Positions 1 through 16,019 of a stretch of 64,000 nucleotides of DNA are shown piece by piece. Under the pieces are notes generated by a model that worked only from the letters and a program-made list of their open reading frames with translations, was not told where the DNA came from and did no database searches. A program made the position numbers and the translations under genes. The DNA is from Cichorium intybus (lineage: Eukaryota; Streptophyta; Magnoliopsida; Asterales; Asteraceae). How positions within the stretch are numbered: position 1 is the first letter of the stretch; the number at the start of each line of letters is the position of its first letter. The DNA lies in the NCBI GenBank assembly GCA_023525715.1, contig CM042014.1:23769404-23833403 (forward strand), read 5' to 3'.

Positions 1-336
1 GTGTTTTATAATCATTTATGAATGAAATCGTATAAATCAAATAATGCAATGAAAAATTTTATTTTGACGGAAAAATGGATATTTTGACGGAAAAAATAAA
101 AAAATAAAAAAAGTAAAAAAATTACGTTATATAATATGAAATTATTAAAAAATGAAAATTAATTTATTAGTATTTTTTTGTAACTAACAATCAAAATCCT
201 ATATTTTAGGAAACTATAATTTTTTTTTAATTTAATTGAAATACATAATTACTAATATGTCTTTATAAATTGATTGGTCCAGAACTGGTGTCTCGGTCTC
301 AACCTTTTTGTTGGACTCGATTGATCCTCTCTCTAA

Positions 337-2840
<2,504 letters not shown>

Positions 2841-2939
2841 TTTTCATTTTTTCTTAAGCTCTTCGGCCCATGGGACAAGATTTTGACATTGTTGTAGGAC
2901 AATTAATGTGTCATCCCAGCTTTGTAACACTACTTGGTT

Positions 2940-2954
2940 TATATATATATATAC

Positions 2955-3040
<86 letters not shown>
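2940..3040. repeat. (AT)n tract inside the NPH3 pseudogene exon
   Basis: About 100 bp of AT/ACAT dinucleotides replace a few codons between the CERFD and NQVVLQSW segments of the pseudogene on the minus strand. It stays open there only because ATATAT reads Ile-Tyr. Confidence 0.95.
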
Positions 3041-3042
<2 letters not shown>

Positions 3043-3140
3043 AAACGCTCACATAAGTTCCCTGAAGTGTACTCTTTTGTCATTTCTAGATATTCAGCTG
3101 CACATCTTAGTGCTGCAACATTAAAAGGGTCGACTGGGGT

Positions 3141-4231
<1,091 letters not shown>

Positions 4232-4911
4232 ACTGGGGTTGATGAACCATAGATGAAAAGTGAGATCATCTCAAAAGTCTAGGGCCCACCAGGGAAATCA
4301 TCCGGTAACGTGAGTTCGTTTGATTAAGTTACTTTTCTGTTGAAGTACCCGCTTTTTGAGAATAAAGGGTACTAAAAAAATCATGTGAAATTGAGTTAGA
4401 AGTAGAAACTTTTGTGAAGTTTTTATCCAACGATAATCACGAAAATAATCACTTTATGTTGTGACATTTAACAGTTGACTACATTTTATTGATCAATAAC
4501 ACAAAACAAACAACAATTGTGCAATTAGTCAAGTCACAAATTGTGTTCAATTTGTGATTGTTCCTTTTATCTAACTAACCTTGTGAAGATCGAAGATTCT
4601 GTCAGCAACATGAACACAAATTGAAGCTGGTAAGCCTGTTTCTTGACTCCTGAGAGACAAACATGAAAAGGGTATAATTGGAATTAAACAAAACCAATGA
4701 AAAATAGATAAAGTTGTGATATTTTTGGCATAATTTGATTATTTACCATGAAATGATCTTGATTTTGAGAAGGGGGTGACATTTGGAGAAGAAAAAGGAC
4801 TTGAAAGCATGGAAGTAGAAGTAGAACCAGAAGCATTCATTTGCGAGTCTGTGAACCTTACAAACAAACTGAGAATTTAACAATCGTGTTTGCGTCTTTT
4901 CACGGATATAA

Positions 4912-5118
4912 GGCTGGGGGGAGTGGTGGCGAGCCATTCCCCTCGCTAAACCAGCCACGCTGGTTTCTCTTGGCGAGTTCGTCGAAATATTGGCGAGGAA
5001 TCCATCGGCGAAGGCGAAAGGCGAGGGTGGCGGTGTGGTTTGGCGAGGTCGGCGAGGCTTCAGCGAGCATTTTTGGCGAGAGTTTGGCGAGGGTTTGGCG
5101 AGGCCACTCCCTCCAGCC
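4912..5118. mobile_element. PIF/Harbinger-type MITE, TSD TAA
   Basis: This 207-bp element starts GGCTGGGGGGAGTGG and ends with the near inverse CCACTCCCTCCAGCC. It is flanked by TAA on both sides (4909-4911 and 5119-5121). A three-base TAA/TTA target duplication is typical of PIF/Harbinger. The interior is built from repeated GGCGAGG motifs and is much richer in G+C than its surroundings. It lies just upstream of the NPH3 pseudogene. The same terminus recurs at the 3' end of the Harbinger remnant ending at 30514. Confidence 0.85.
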
Positions 5119-5121
5119 TAA

Positions 5122-5986
5122 TTGCTTGATCCGGATTTCCCCATATTAGAATGATGAAAATTTGAATATAGTACAGTGTTATTACTTCTAGAATCCACAA
5201 AACTAGATGGTTTTGAATGGATTTCAGCCATTGGATGAGTGGGATTGTGGTGGTCAAAGCAAGATGCACACGTGTGTAGTAAAAGAAATGATAGTTTTTT
5301 TAAGGTTTCGAAGCTCTTGAATTTGGCGAAGGTTGAAAATGTGATCAAAGGGTGTTAACGTTTTTAAACTTCGTACATGTGATCTTTTGACAATCTTTAC
5401 ACTTTCTGTGTCCCAATTCACCTACAAAACCTTCACACTTGTTTTATTTTCCTTTTATGTTAAAGATTAAATAGTGTTTCTTTTAACTTAATATTTAAGA
5501 TACCAACTTTTTTTTTAACTATTTGCTCTTTCTTTTTTCAATCAATCTCCTCTCACCGATGACTATTATTACAATTCGATAGAATACTATGAAAATTGGT
5601 TGATAAAATATAAGGATAAAATGTTTGTTTAATCTCATTTGAAACGTTATTCGATTTAAAAATGAAACAGACCTTATATATACAAACAAATATTATTACT
5701 CATTAAACTACTTGACTCATCATAAACAGCCCCAAAGTTTATCAAATTTCAACTCTATAAAATCCTCGATGTTTAAATATTTTAGTTGGTAAAATTTATA
5801 AATCAAGTATTTGGTTTAAAGTAAGATTTTTAAGAAAATTTAGTTTGAATTTGAAGTTTAAAACAAAGGGAAACGTGAATGAATGTATATAGAACAAAAT
5901 GAAGATGACCCTTTCTCTTTTCTAGACCTTCATATTTTGTATTTGGAGGATATCAGATTTTACTAATTCGGTTCATTTATTTATGA
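5122..5986. other. AT-rich intergenic stretch
   Basis: No convincing gene, RNA or element boundary was seen. It is low-complexity AT-rich sequence up to the first tandem unit. Confidence 0.6.
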
Positions 5987-8900
5987 AATATATCTGTCAA
6001 AGATTGCAGTTGGAAAATACAAATATATTAATGCAAATTAGATCAATGTTGAACTCAATATAATGAGAGAATTTTGTCGTAAACATTATGTTCTCCTGAA
6101 AATTGTAAAAATAGTCTATCTCTGGGTTAATGATAAATATTTTGAGGATATTTTTTGTTAATGACGATTAATTTCATTTAATGCATTGTTTTTTTCTTAT
6201 CCACCAAGTACAAAAATGGTCTCCTCTTTTTAGCTTGGCAACTTTCGCTCCTGTTAAATTCATTACCAACCATAACCCCTCAATCGAAAAGGAATCAACC
6301 AGTTGTTTTCACCGGTGTTTAAATATGTCAAACTTATATATTTGCTATTTCTATTTGATAATAGCAATCTACTTTTGTACAAACGCTAGAAATAACAATG
6401 TATTTTGGTTTAAAACCAAAGTACAATAAGCATTTCTAGAAATCTGTTGCAACGGTGTTTTAAAATTGATAATGGCTTACCTTGTGTCTTTTAGAATTGA
6501 TAATGGTTCTAATGTCCAGTTCAAAATAAAAATTCCAAGACTAAACCAAAGACACGAAACAACTAAAAAAACGAAATGTTTTAGAATATCTCCCTCATCT
6601 TCTGGTAAGTAAATAGTTACGAATAATAATAAGTTCAAGATAAATTTTTGTTCTTAAAAATTCGACATTTTTTATCACATGTTAGCTAATGGGCATTTGT
6701 ACGGGAAGAGGGTTTGGAAATAAATTTGACGTGTCATGTCCCATTATAGGAATTTGACAATTTACATTCACACAAGCTGCCCTAGGGTGGAATCATGCCT
6801 TAATATTAACACGTACAATTTGAAAATTTGAATTTATATTTTCTTTTTAACTATTCTAATTGAAAATATTGGGTTTTGTGTACATATGAAGGGGAAGTTG
6901 TTATGTTTGGTGACAAAAATTGGTAAAAAGTTGATAGCAAATCAAGACATGTATGGATACATGATAAGCAATCAGTTTCATTACTATAAAACTTGATATC
7001 GCGATGCATTTGACTATTTTCGACCATAATTACTGCAATAATCCATTAGCAAAACCAAACCATTCAATGCATATCAAAAGATAGTTATTCAACGACAAAA
7101 CTAATCACTGTACCTTACATTCGACGTTTGATGAAAGGAAAATAATCGTCATCCAGAAACTATTAAGGTAAATGAAATTAATCTCCGTCCGCTGCATAGC
7201 GTGGGTACACACCAACTTCTTTTTCAATTTAATATGACCAAATAAAACAATTTAATATATCTGTCAAAGATTGCAGTTGGAAAATACAAATATATTAATG
7301 CAAATTAGATCAATGTTGAACTCAATATAATGAGAGAATTTTGTCGTAAACATTATGTTCTCCTGAAAATTGTAAAAATAGTCTATCTCTGGGTTAATGA
7401 TAAATATTTTGAGGATATTTTTTGTTAATGACGATTAATTTCATTTAATGCATTGTTTTTTTCTTATCCACCAAGTACAAAAATGGTCTCCTCTTTTTAG
7501 CTTGGCAACTTTCGCTCCTGTTAAATTCATTACCAACCATAACCCCTCAATCGAAAAGGAATCAACCAGTTGTTTTCACCGGTGTTTAAATATGTCAAAC
7601 TTATATATTTGCTATTTCTATTTGATAATAGCAATCTACTTTTGTACAAACGCTAGAAATAACAATGTATTTTGGTTTAAAACCAAAGTACAATAAGCAT
7701 TTCTAGAAATCTGTTGCAACGGTGTTTTAAAATTGATAATGGCTTACCTTGTGTCTTTTAGAATTGATAATGGTTCTAATGTCCAGTTCAAAATAAAAAT
7801 TCCAAGACTAAACCAAAGACACGAAACAACTAAAAAAACGAAATGTTTTAGAATATCTCCCTCATCTTCTGGTAAGTAAATAGTTACGAATAATAATAAG
7901 TTCAAGATAAATTTTTGTTCTTAAAAATTCGACATTTTTTATCACATGTTAGCTAATGGGCATTTGTACGGGAAGAGGGTTTGGAAATAAATTTGACGTG
8001 TCATGTCCCATTATAGGAATTTGACAATTTACATTCACACAAGCTGCCCTAGGGTGGAATCATGCCTTAATATTAACACGTACAATTTGAAAATTTGAAT
8101 TTATATTTTCTTTTTAACTATTCTAATTGAAAATATTGGGTTTTGTGTACATATGAAGGGGAAGTTGTTATGTTTGGTGACAAAAATTGGTAAAAAGTTG
8201 ATAGCAAATCAAGACATGTATGGATACATGATAAGCAATCAGTTTCATTACTATAAAACTTGATATCGCGATGCATTTGACTATTTTCGACCATAATTAC
8301 TGCAATAATCCATTAGCAAAACCAAACCATTCAATGCATATCAAAAGATAGTTATTCAACGACAAAACTAATCACTGTACCTTACATTCGACGTTTGATG
8401 AAAGGAAAATAATCGTCATCCAGAAACTATTAAGGTAAATGAAATTAATCTCCGTCCGCTGCATAGCGTGGGTACACACCAACTTCTTTTTCAATTTAAT
8501 ATGACCAAATAAAACAATTTAATATATCTGTCAAAGATTGCAGTTGGAAAATACAAATATATTAATGCAAATTAGATCAATGTTGAACTCAATATAATGA
8601 GAGAATTTTGTCGTAAACATTATGTTCTCCTGAAAATTGTAAAAATAGTCTATCTCTGGGTTAATGATAAATATTTTGAGGATATTTTTTGTTAATGACG
8701 ATTAATTTCATTTAATGCATTGTTTTTTTCTTATCCACCAAGTACAAAAATGGTCTCCTCTTTTTAGCTTGGCAACTTTCGCTCCTGTTAAATTCATTAC
8801 CAACCATAACCCCTCAATCGAAAAGGAATCAACCAGTTGTTTTCACCGGTGTTTAAATATGTCAAACTTATATATTTGCTATTTCTATTTGATAATAGCA

Positions 8901-9783
8901 ATCTACTTTTGTACAAACGCTAGAAATAACAATGTATTTTGGTTTAAAACCAAAGTACAATAAGCATTTCTAGAAATCTGTTGCAACGGTGTTTTAAAAT
9001 TGATAATGGCTTACCTTGTGTCTTTTAGAATTGATAATGGTTCTAATGTCCAGTTCAAAATAAAAATTCCAAGACTAAACCAAAGACACGAAACAACTAA
9101 AAAAACGAAATGTTTTAGAATATCTCCCTCATCTTCTGGTAAGTAAATAGTTACGAATAATAATAAGTTCAAGATAAATTTTTGTTCTTAAAAATTCGAC
9201 ATTTTTTATCACATGTTAGCTAATGGGCATTTGTACGGGAAGAGGGTTTGGAAATAAATTTGACGTGTCATGTCCCATTATAGGAATTTGACAATTTACA
9301 TTCACACAAGCTGCCCTAGGGTGGAATCATGCCTTAATATTAACACGTACAATTTGAAAATTTGAATTTATATTTTCTTTTTAACTATTCTAATTGAAAA
9401 TATTGGGTTTTGTGTACATATGAAGGGGAAGTTGTTATGTTTGGTGACAAAAATTGGTAAAAAGTTGATAGCAAATCAAGACATGTATGGATACATGATA
9501 AGCAATCAGTTTCATTACTATAAAACTTGATATCGCGATGCATTTGACTATTTTCGACCATAATTACTGCAATAATCCATTAGCAAAACCAAACCATTCA
9601 ATGCATATCAAAAGATAGTTATTCAACGACAAAACTAATCACTGTACCTTACATTCGACGTTTGATGAAAGGAAAATAATCGTCATCCAGAAACTATTAA
9701 GGTAAATGAAATTAATCTCCGTCCGCTGCATAGCGTGGGTACACACCAACTTCTTTTTCAATTTAATATGACCAAATAAAACA
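5987..9783. repeat. three tandem copies of a 1267-bp unit
   Basis: The units start at 5987, 7254 and 8521 with AATATATCTGTCAAAG. They appear identical by eye over their length; the third breaks off at about 9784. An 82-codon open frame repeats at 6181, 7448 and 8715, but it resembles no protein I know and is probably chance. Identity without visible differences means either a very recent triplication or an assembly artefact. Confidence 0.95.
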
Positions 9784-9830
9784 GTTAACCGTTTACACGC
9801 CCCCTCCCCCCCCCCCCCTCCCCCCACCGT

Positions 9831-9995
<165 letters not shown>

Positions 9996-10338
9996 AACGA
10001 TCGGGTGAGGACTCGTAAAGACACATTAAAAAATTGAAAAAAAATAAAAAATATATAAATAATAAAATGGATCATAGTACTATATTGGAGAAAATAAAAA
10101 TTCGAAAAAAAACTTTTGGATCATTATTTTTTTTATATTGAAACAATGATCCACAAAATAAAATTTGTGGATCGTTACTGTTTCTCAATGATCCGATTTT
10201 TTTTTCCAATTTTTTTAATAATGATATAGTACTATTCTCGATTTTATGATTTGTATTGTTTATATATATTTTTTCAATTTTTTTAAGGTGTCCTTACGAG
10301 TCCTCACCGAAAAAAGAGTTATCACCGGAACGGAACCC
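9996..10338. mobile_element. inverted-repeat element between two (AT)n tracts (Micron-like)
   Basis: A left arm containing GTGAGGACTCGTAAAGACAC (10005-10024) is matched in inverse by GTGTCCTTACGAGTCCTCAC near 10288-10307. Further inverted similarity runs towards the centre around TAGTACTATA. There is no coding capacity. (AT)n lies on both sides (9858-9995 and 10339-10370). Elements sitting inside (TA)n tracts are known in rice as Micron. I infer the same lifestyle, not the same family. Confidence 0.7.
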
Positions 10339-10377
10339 TATATATATATATATATATACATATATATATAGTTTTTT

Positions 10378-11155
10378 AGATTACACTAAACTTGCATTTA
10401 CATTATATGATCTTTGCAATGCGTAAACAAGTCTCTCTTCCGTATGCTCAACTTAGATTGCTTCAATTACGCTGCCACACGATTTACGAGGTCTTTACAA
10501 TAACCGATAAAATTGAGCATCTAAAAAGTGAGGGTGACTGGAGTTTACGTGCAGAGGAAGTAAGTTGTGAGCATTTGTTATTATGGTATTATTATTGTAA
10601 TTTATGAAATTGTGTGTTTTGTTACATTAGATTCCAGAAGTAGAGAAGAACATGGGACCCGGTGATCGGCGTATTCATGTATACCATTACACCATACACA
10701 CCATACGGGATGAAAGATGCAAGGTGGAAAACTTTGGGGAGCCTTTCCTTCTGGTAGTTGGTGAAAATGAAAGTTTAGCTTCTGTTAAAGTCCGCATTCA
10801 ACGCAAGTTAGAGGTCCCTCATGAGGAATTTCCCAAGGTGCTTTCTTTTCTAAATGTTGGTTACTTAGGTTTCATCAACATAATCACATCTGACTTGGGT
10901 TTTGTTTTTGTTTTTTTATCAGTGGAAGTTTGCTTTTGTATTTGTTGCATGTCACAAGTATCTGCCAAATTCATGTATTGTGTCTTGCCTTTTTGGGTTT
11001 GTAGTCCACTAATTCACATTTTTTATTTCTCATACTATCATCATCATTTAATTGATACTTTTTTAATCTACTTCTTTGTAGGAAGAAAGAAAAAGGCTTT
11101 GGGATAATCGGTACCTTGAGTTGGAACACACCAAGAGCAACAACCTCACTGCCTA
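10378..11155 (+). pseudogene. UBP12/13-like 3'-end duplicate, copy A
   Basis: It matches the last four exons and three introns of the gene at 23429-27929, starting inside its intron 14. Exon equivalents are at about 10432-10559 (SEGDWSLRAEE), 10631-10837 (MGPGDRRIHVYHY, FGEPFLLVVGENE), 10923-10996 (WKFAFVFV, YLPNSC) and 11082-11155 (LWDNRYLELEHT). All four are open. The first acceptor is altered (AACAAG where the gene has AACAGG), the third donor has lost one G and so would shift the frame, and there is no 5' half or promoter. In family terms it covers the end of the USP7 C-terminal ubiquitin-like region. It is probably an untranslated fragment. Its left end abuts an (AT)n tract. Confidence 0.85.
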
Positions 11156-12340
11156 AAATACTCTTCTCCTTTTCTTTGTTGGATTAAAATGGTTGATGCT
11201 TCATGATTTTTGCTATTTGTTAACTTGTATCTGACTGGAAACCAACAAAATATAATCAAGGTGTGCTTTGTTTCTAAAAGACTTGACATTTCCTTTTTCT
11301 TTTGATAATTCTTCTTTCCTACTCTTTTTGCTTCTATATTAGACCTTTAACCATTAATCGTTCTTCTAGAATCAATGGACCAATGTTCAATTAATAGTTG
11401 TGGATGCTGGTTTGTAGTCAATGTATGAAACAACATTTGCTCCAATCGGATTTTGAAACAATATCCATCGTATAACAGGAGCCGAGGATATGACTAAATG
11501 GTAAAAAGCAGACATTGCTTCATTAATCTTCATGGGTTCCATAACGAAAACAAAATTAACATATAAACGGAAGTTGGTCATGGCTTGTGACTTTGTACTC
11601 ACAAGCTCCAACAACAGGACTCATTGGATTATGCGACAGAATGTACGAGTGCTCATTGTTGTTACAAGAAAAAAGCTTCTTAAAACCAACCATCTTCATC
11701 AGATTCAATGATAAGAGTTTTAACCATATTTTGATTTAGTGCAACCGGTGTATAGGAGATTGGATTGTCGATAATCTCCATGATAATTTTGTATCATGAG
11801 CTTCTTCAAATTTCAACACAAACTTCAATTGTTTGCTTTATATTATTAAACACTCTAATGTATCGGATTTTGGTGAATTTTCCCAATTGACCCCCTATAT
11901 TAAGGATAAAGCAACTCCATCCAAAAAAAAAATGAAAGTAGCTTATATTTGGCTTACTCAGTTGACCATTTCATGGATAGTTTTCCCATGTTTTGCAATG
12001 TTATCGAAGACAACATTGAATCAGAAAACTTAATTTTACCAGTTTCTACAAGAGTTTTATTGTTCCTTTCAACAACACCATTTTGCACTAGAGTTTTTAG
12101 GAATCTAGAAGTTTCTCCATATTACAAACTCAATTTCATTTGTAAGCATATTCCAGAGTAGGATTAAATCATGTCCGTATATCAATGGCAGTTCAACTGA
12201 AAACACAGCATATTCAAAAAATTCTTAAAGCTTTGAAGTTTGTTCGCTCTTCAACAGTAGCAACATTATTTGGCAAACACGGTTCTAAGCTAGAAAAGCT
12301 AATTAAAATGTTAAATTCCTAACGGAACGAGGCTAACCTC
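11156..12340 (-). pseudogene. downstream block with a Ty1/copia integrase remnant
   Basis: The block continues from copy A and is matched, with small indels, by 41786-42860 after copy B. The parental gene lacks it. On the minus strand at about 12033-12100 it reads QNGVVERNNKTLVETG, the conserved end of the copia integrase core, with decayed sequence around it. The rest is not recognisable. Confidence 0.55.
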
Positions 12341-12348
12341 TTAAGAAT

Positions 12349-12770
12349 TTAAGGAAGAATGTTAAGATCATCATCATCGGAAGGATCGTCTTCTTCAAAC
12401 TCTTCAATCAGCTTTCCTTTACCCATATCAATCTTCATTATTCCTTTACCCATATCAATCTTCATTATTCCTTTACCTATATAGACTTTCATTATCCCTT
12501 TACCCTTACGATTTTCTTCTTCAAACTCTTCAATCAGCTTTCCTTTGCCCATATCGACCTTCATTATCCCTTTACCCATATCGACCTTCATTATCCATTT
12601 ACCCCTCCAATCGTCTTCTTCAAACTCTTCAATCAGCTTTCCATTACCCATATCAACCTTCATTTTCCCTTTACCCTTCCGATCAATTTCAACACTGCTA
12701 CTGGAATCTTGATTGACAATTTTTTCTTCTACAGCAGCAGAGGTGTCTTCATCGGCACAACTTTCTGGTC
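12349..12770 (-). pseudogene. acidic/basic repeat reading frame, fragment
   Basis: The minus strand is open from about 12770 to the stop at 12349. An acidic lead (EDTSAAVEEKIVNQDSSSS) is followed by alternating repeats of (I)MKVDMGKG and KLIEEFEED, ending in DDDDLNIL. The two repeat types occur in varying order, so the DNA has expanded by unequal exchange. I do not recognise the family. A short start-like segment MAEL...PQHVSPSK lies upstream (12800-12860) in another frame with a stop. Its relative at 30880-30960 reads MADLNSNKEPQHVSPSK without that stop. This looks like a fragment of a host or captured nuclear-type protein gene. Whether it is expressed is unknown. Confidence 0.4.
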
Positions 12771-12799
12771 GATGCTGCAGTTATCAGTATCTTGGGCAG

Positions 12800-13570
12800 T
12801 TGACTTTTGCTTGGAAGGCGATACATGTTGTGGTTATTCGTTGATATTGAGCTCCGCCATGGATTTTTCCAAACCTCCCCCCTCTTTCCTCTTGTTTCGA
12901 TTGGTGTTTCACCATCCACTAGATCCGGCCCAGCCCAGGGATTCATTTTTTTCTTTTTCCTAAGTTTTACAAAAGTACCCCAACAAATTACAAATCACTT
13001 ATAATTTTTATCTTTTTATGTAATCCACGTAAAAACACATTAAATCACTATGTTTGTTTACTAAAAAAGACAATTTATCATTTTATTTTTAATCCATATA
13101 AAAACACTACATTTGTTTACTAAAAAAAAATCATTTACGACCTTAAGCAAGTTCCACTATCATTGCTTAAAAAATAACCCTTCCCTCTTTTTATCCTTAC
13201 TTTCCATGGTACTCTTTTAGATAGTTACTCCCTCCGTCCCATTTTAATAGTCCACTTTTGACTTTTTAAAGTCTTTTTTTTTCAACTTTGACCTTAAATA
13301 TTTTTCTTTTTGTTGTATAATACTTGATGCAAAATATATGGATGGATTGTGTTTTAAACTTATTTTTGTTGGTATAATTTTTATCAAGTATCATATAACA
13401 CAAACAAAAATATTTAAAGTCAAAGTTGAAAAAGAAAGACTTTTAAAAGTCAAAAGTGGACTATTAAAATGGGACGGAGGGAGTATTTGTTTGTGTTTCA
13501 GAGTTCACACAAACATGATCTCTAATACATATAGGACACTCATACAAATTTTGCAAACAAGGATTTGACA
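12800..13570. repeat. dispersed repeat, member 1 (partner 30880-31350)
   Basis: The segment around GGAAGGCGATACATGTTG through TTCACACAAACATGATC is shared with 30880-31350, with many substitutions. The partner lacks the MITE at 13228-13483. Because the partner runs into a copia reverse-transcriptase motif, both probably come from copia-linked DNA. Confidence 0.8.
13228..13483. mobile_element. Stowaway (Tc1/mariner) MITE, TSD TA
   Basis: The element starts CTCCCTCCGTCCCA, ends in its inverse TGGGACGGAGGGAG, and is flanked by TA. The arms are inverted over most of its 256 bp. The paralogous locus near 31303-31310 reads GATAGTTATTTGTTTG with a single TA, an intact empty site that fixes both ends. 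Confidence 0.95.
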
Positions 13571-14984
13571 TTTGTATTCATTTGGACCTTCTTTTATGAA
13601 CTTTTCCCAATCCACCTTTTTCAGAGTATGAACGTTAAGGCATCCAAAACCATATTTATTAAAATCAATACATAAAAAAGAAGAAACTAACACATGTTTA
13701 ATTTTAAAATTGATTAACTAGCAATTAGTTTTCGGCATATGGGTAAAAATACTAAAAGTGTTCACTATTTTTTATTTTTCAGGATTAAAATTTTAAGCAG
13801 AGTTGATAAACAGGTAAGAAGTTGTTGCAAGAAAATTGATTATCGAGATCACAACCTATCACAAGCTTTAACCACCCTCATTATTATTATTAGAACTTTA
13901 AAATGTAATAAAATATCTAATTAGGGTGAATGTGCTTTAGTAGGACCACCAATTCTTTTACATTTTCTAAACATTGATATATCAAGACTTTCCAACAATG
14001 AACCCTAACATAGAGAAAGTTAAAAAAAAAAGACAGAAGATAGATGTTGATAATTTAATTTTCGATCTTCAATCCACTTTTTCAGTAAACCCTAACTACT
14101 AGATGTTGATAATTTTGGTTATTGTTGTCATAAATAGAGCTAACTTATAAATTAACAGATATTTAATGCAATAGAGAGAAACTAACACTTAAAACAAACC
14201 AGAAATCAGTTTAGTGCTTAAATTGACTCATAACACAAATCGATATCACACCGTTTATCACAATTCACACAAGTAATGACAAAACTATATCAACTAACCT
14301 GGAATTCTCGAACCCATTTTCTTCAATTTAGCATCATAGTTCAAATGGGTTTTTTTTTTCCATTGTCTGGAAATATGCATATGACAAAAATTGTTGAGAA
14401 AATGGTCTCAATGATCCCTAACAAACCCTCCAATAATGATAATAGAAAAATAACTGGACACAAAAATATGCGTGGAAAACTCCAAAACCGTAGGAAAACC
14501 ACAAACATTCAGAAAGAAAGATCCACCATATGATAAATTGTTACAATCATATAGACTAATATCTCAAACCTCCTCTCAAATTACACTCACACTCTCAAAA
14601 GTTTTAAATAACACTTTCAACGCTGTAAAAAAAAAAGAAATAAAGAAAAGAACTAAATATTTGAAGTGTATTTGATTGGGGTGCTTTGAACCAAAGATTT
14701 GGTCTCCTTTTATAAGCTTATAGACTAACCAAACTTTCATCCATGTACCAATGTGGGATGAGGAGTCTTTCTTTCATATAACCAAAATCAACAAAAACTA
14801 TTTAACCAAAACCGAATGAATATTTGTAATAGATAGATTTTGCGTTTTTCAGTTCAGCAGAGAATCAAATAGATTAGGATGTATGATTTTAGGGAGTTCT
14901 AAAAGAGTACAACAAGGAAAGATGGTTGTACAAATAGGGGATCGTTAGAGGAAGGAAGTCGTAGGAGAAGACAACGAGGAGGAA
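13570..14984. other. AT-rich intergenic stretch
   Basis: I see short open frames only, with no family similarity. No RNA gene or element ends were found. Confidence 0.6.
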
Positions 14985-15300
14985 AAGAGGTTATTGGCCG
15001 AAAGAATAAACTCCCAATGGTTATACTATAAAAGAAATAATTTCAGTGGTTAAACCATAAAAAACAAAACTGTATAATGTTCCAACAGTAGTTCCATAAT
15101 TTATGAAACTTACTTACCCTAAAAAGTTTAAAGTTCGCTAAAATTGTAATAAACATAAGTCCAATGGCTGGACTGCAATTTTTATAGATTTTATGTTAAA
15201 AATTTTGTAATTTACGTCTGGAAGAAAAAGAAGAGAGCGACGTTACTCATACTCAGGTCTCCTTTGTAGAAAGTCAAGATGCTAACAATCCAAACATGAC
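14985..15300. repeat. dispersed non-coding repeat, member 1 (partner about 20020-20340)
   Basis: Shared diverged stretches include ATGAAACTTACT, the CTAAAATTGTA...AAAC region, TTGAAAATTTTGT and the GTCTCC(T)TTGTAGAAAGT region. No coding capacity and no termini were identified. Confidence 0.6.
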
Positions 15301-15476
15301 ATGTTGTCTATATTCATCCTCAGACAAAAATATATAGCCTCAAATTCACTATTTCCCATGGTTTTCACACCATTCAACCAATTCTCTTTCAATCTTCATA
15401 GTCATTTTACGTTTTTGCATCCTTTTACCGAATTCCAAATGGATTCTAGCTGCACCAAGTGGCAAAGTCTATTTCA

Positions 15477-15479
<3 letters not shown>

Positions 15480-15510
<31 letters not shown>
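15480..15510 (+). repeat. poly(A) tract
   Basis: 31 A residues follow a block (15301-15479) of higher complexity. It could be the tail of a retroposed sequence, but I recognise neither a SINE body nor a processed gene. 15511-16019 shows nothing further. Confidence 0.9.
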
Positions 15511-15512
<2 letters not shown>

Positions 15513-16019
15513 ACGGGTTCACAAGATCTAACCTAATACCATAGCACTCAATTCCCAATGTATCGATCCGTCACCACAATTTCAATACCAGGCCCAATAC
15601 TCTTAACATTCAATTCCAGCAATTGGAAAAGCAATATATGTCACATAATTGATTTGAAATTTATAAATGAGATCAACATTTGAAGATCTAAATGCATTTG
15701 GATTGATTAACAGTATAAGTGAAACATATAAACTCACGATGTTGTGCTTGAGTTTGAATCTTACGAACTCCATAGTTAGCTTGTGAATCATTGATTTGAT
15801 AATGGTATTGGATGATATTTGATATGAATAACATGTTTTTGAAAGTCATTTGATCATATTTAGTCATTCTCCATAATTGGAATATAAGGCTAGAATGGGT
15901 GTGGACTTTAGGGTCCATCTAATTTATTACAAAAACCCCAAAAATGTAGTTGGTTTTGCAGGTCCTTCCTGAAATAACTAGTTTCGAATGCGTACACCAC
16001 CAGTTACACCATATTTTTT

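Noticed and set aside
6181..8963. Identical 82-codon frame present three times
   Set aside because: It repeats because the DNA unit is triplicated. No start context, family similarity or protein-like composition.
5987..9783. CRISPR-like regular repeats
   Set aside because: The unit is 1267 bp and tandem without spacers, in a plant genome.
10652..11107. 151-codon protein at UBP copy A
   Set aside because: It is exon 16 plus unspliced intron of a partial duplicate.
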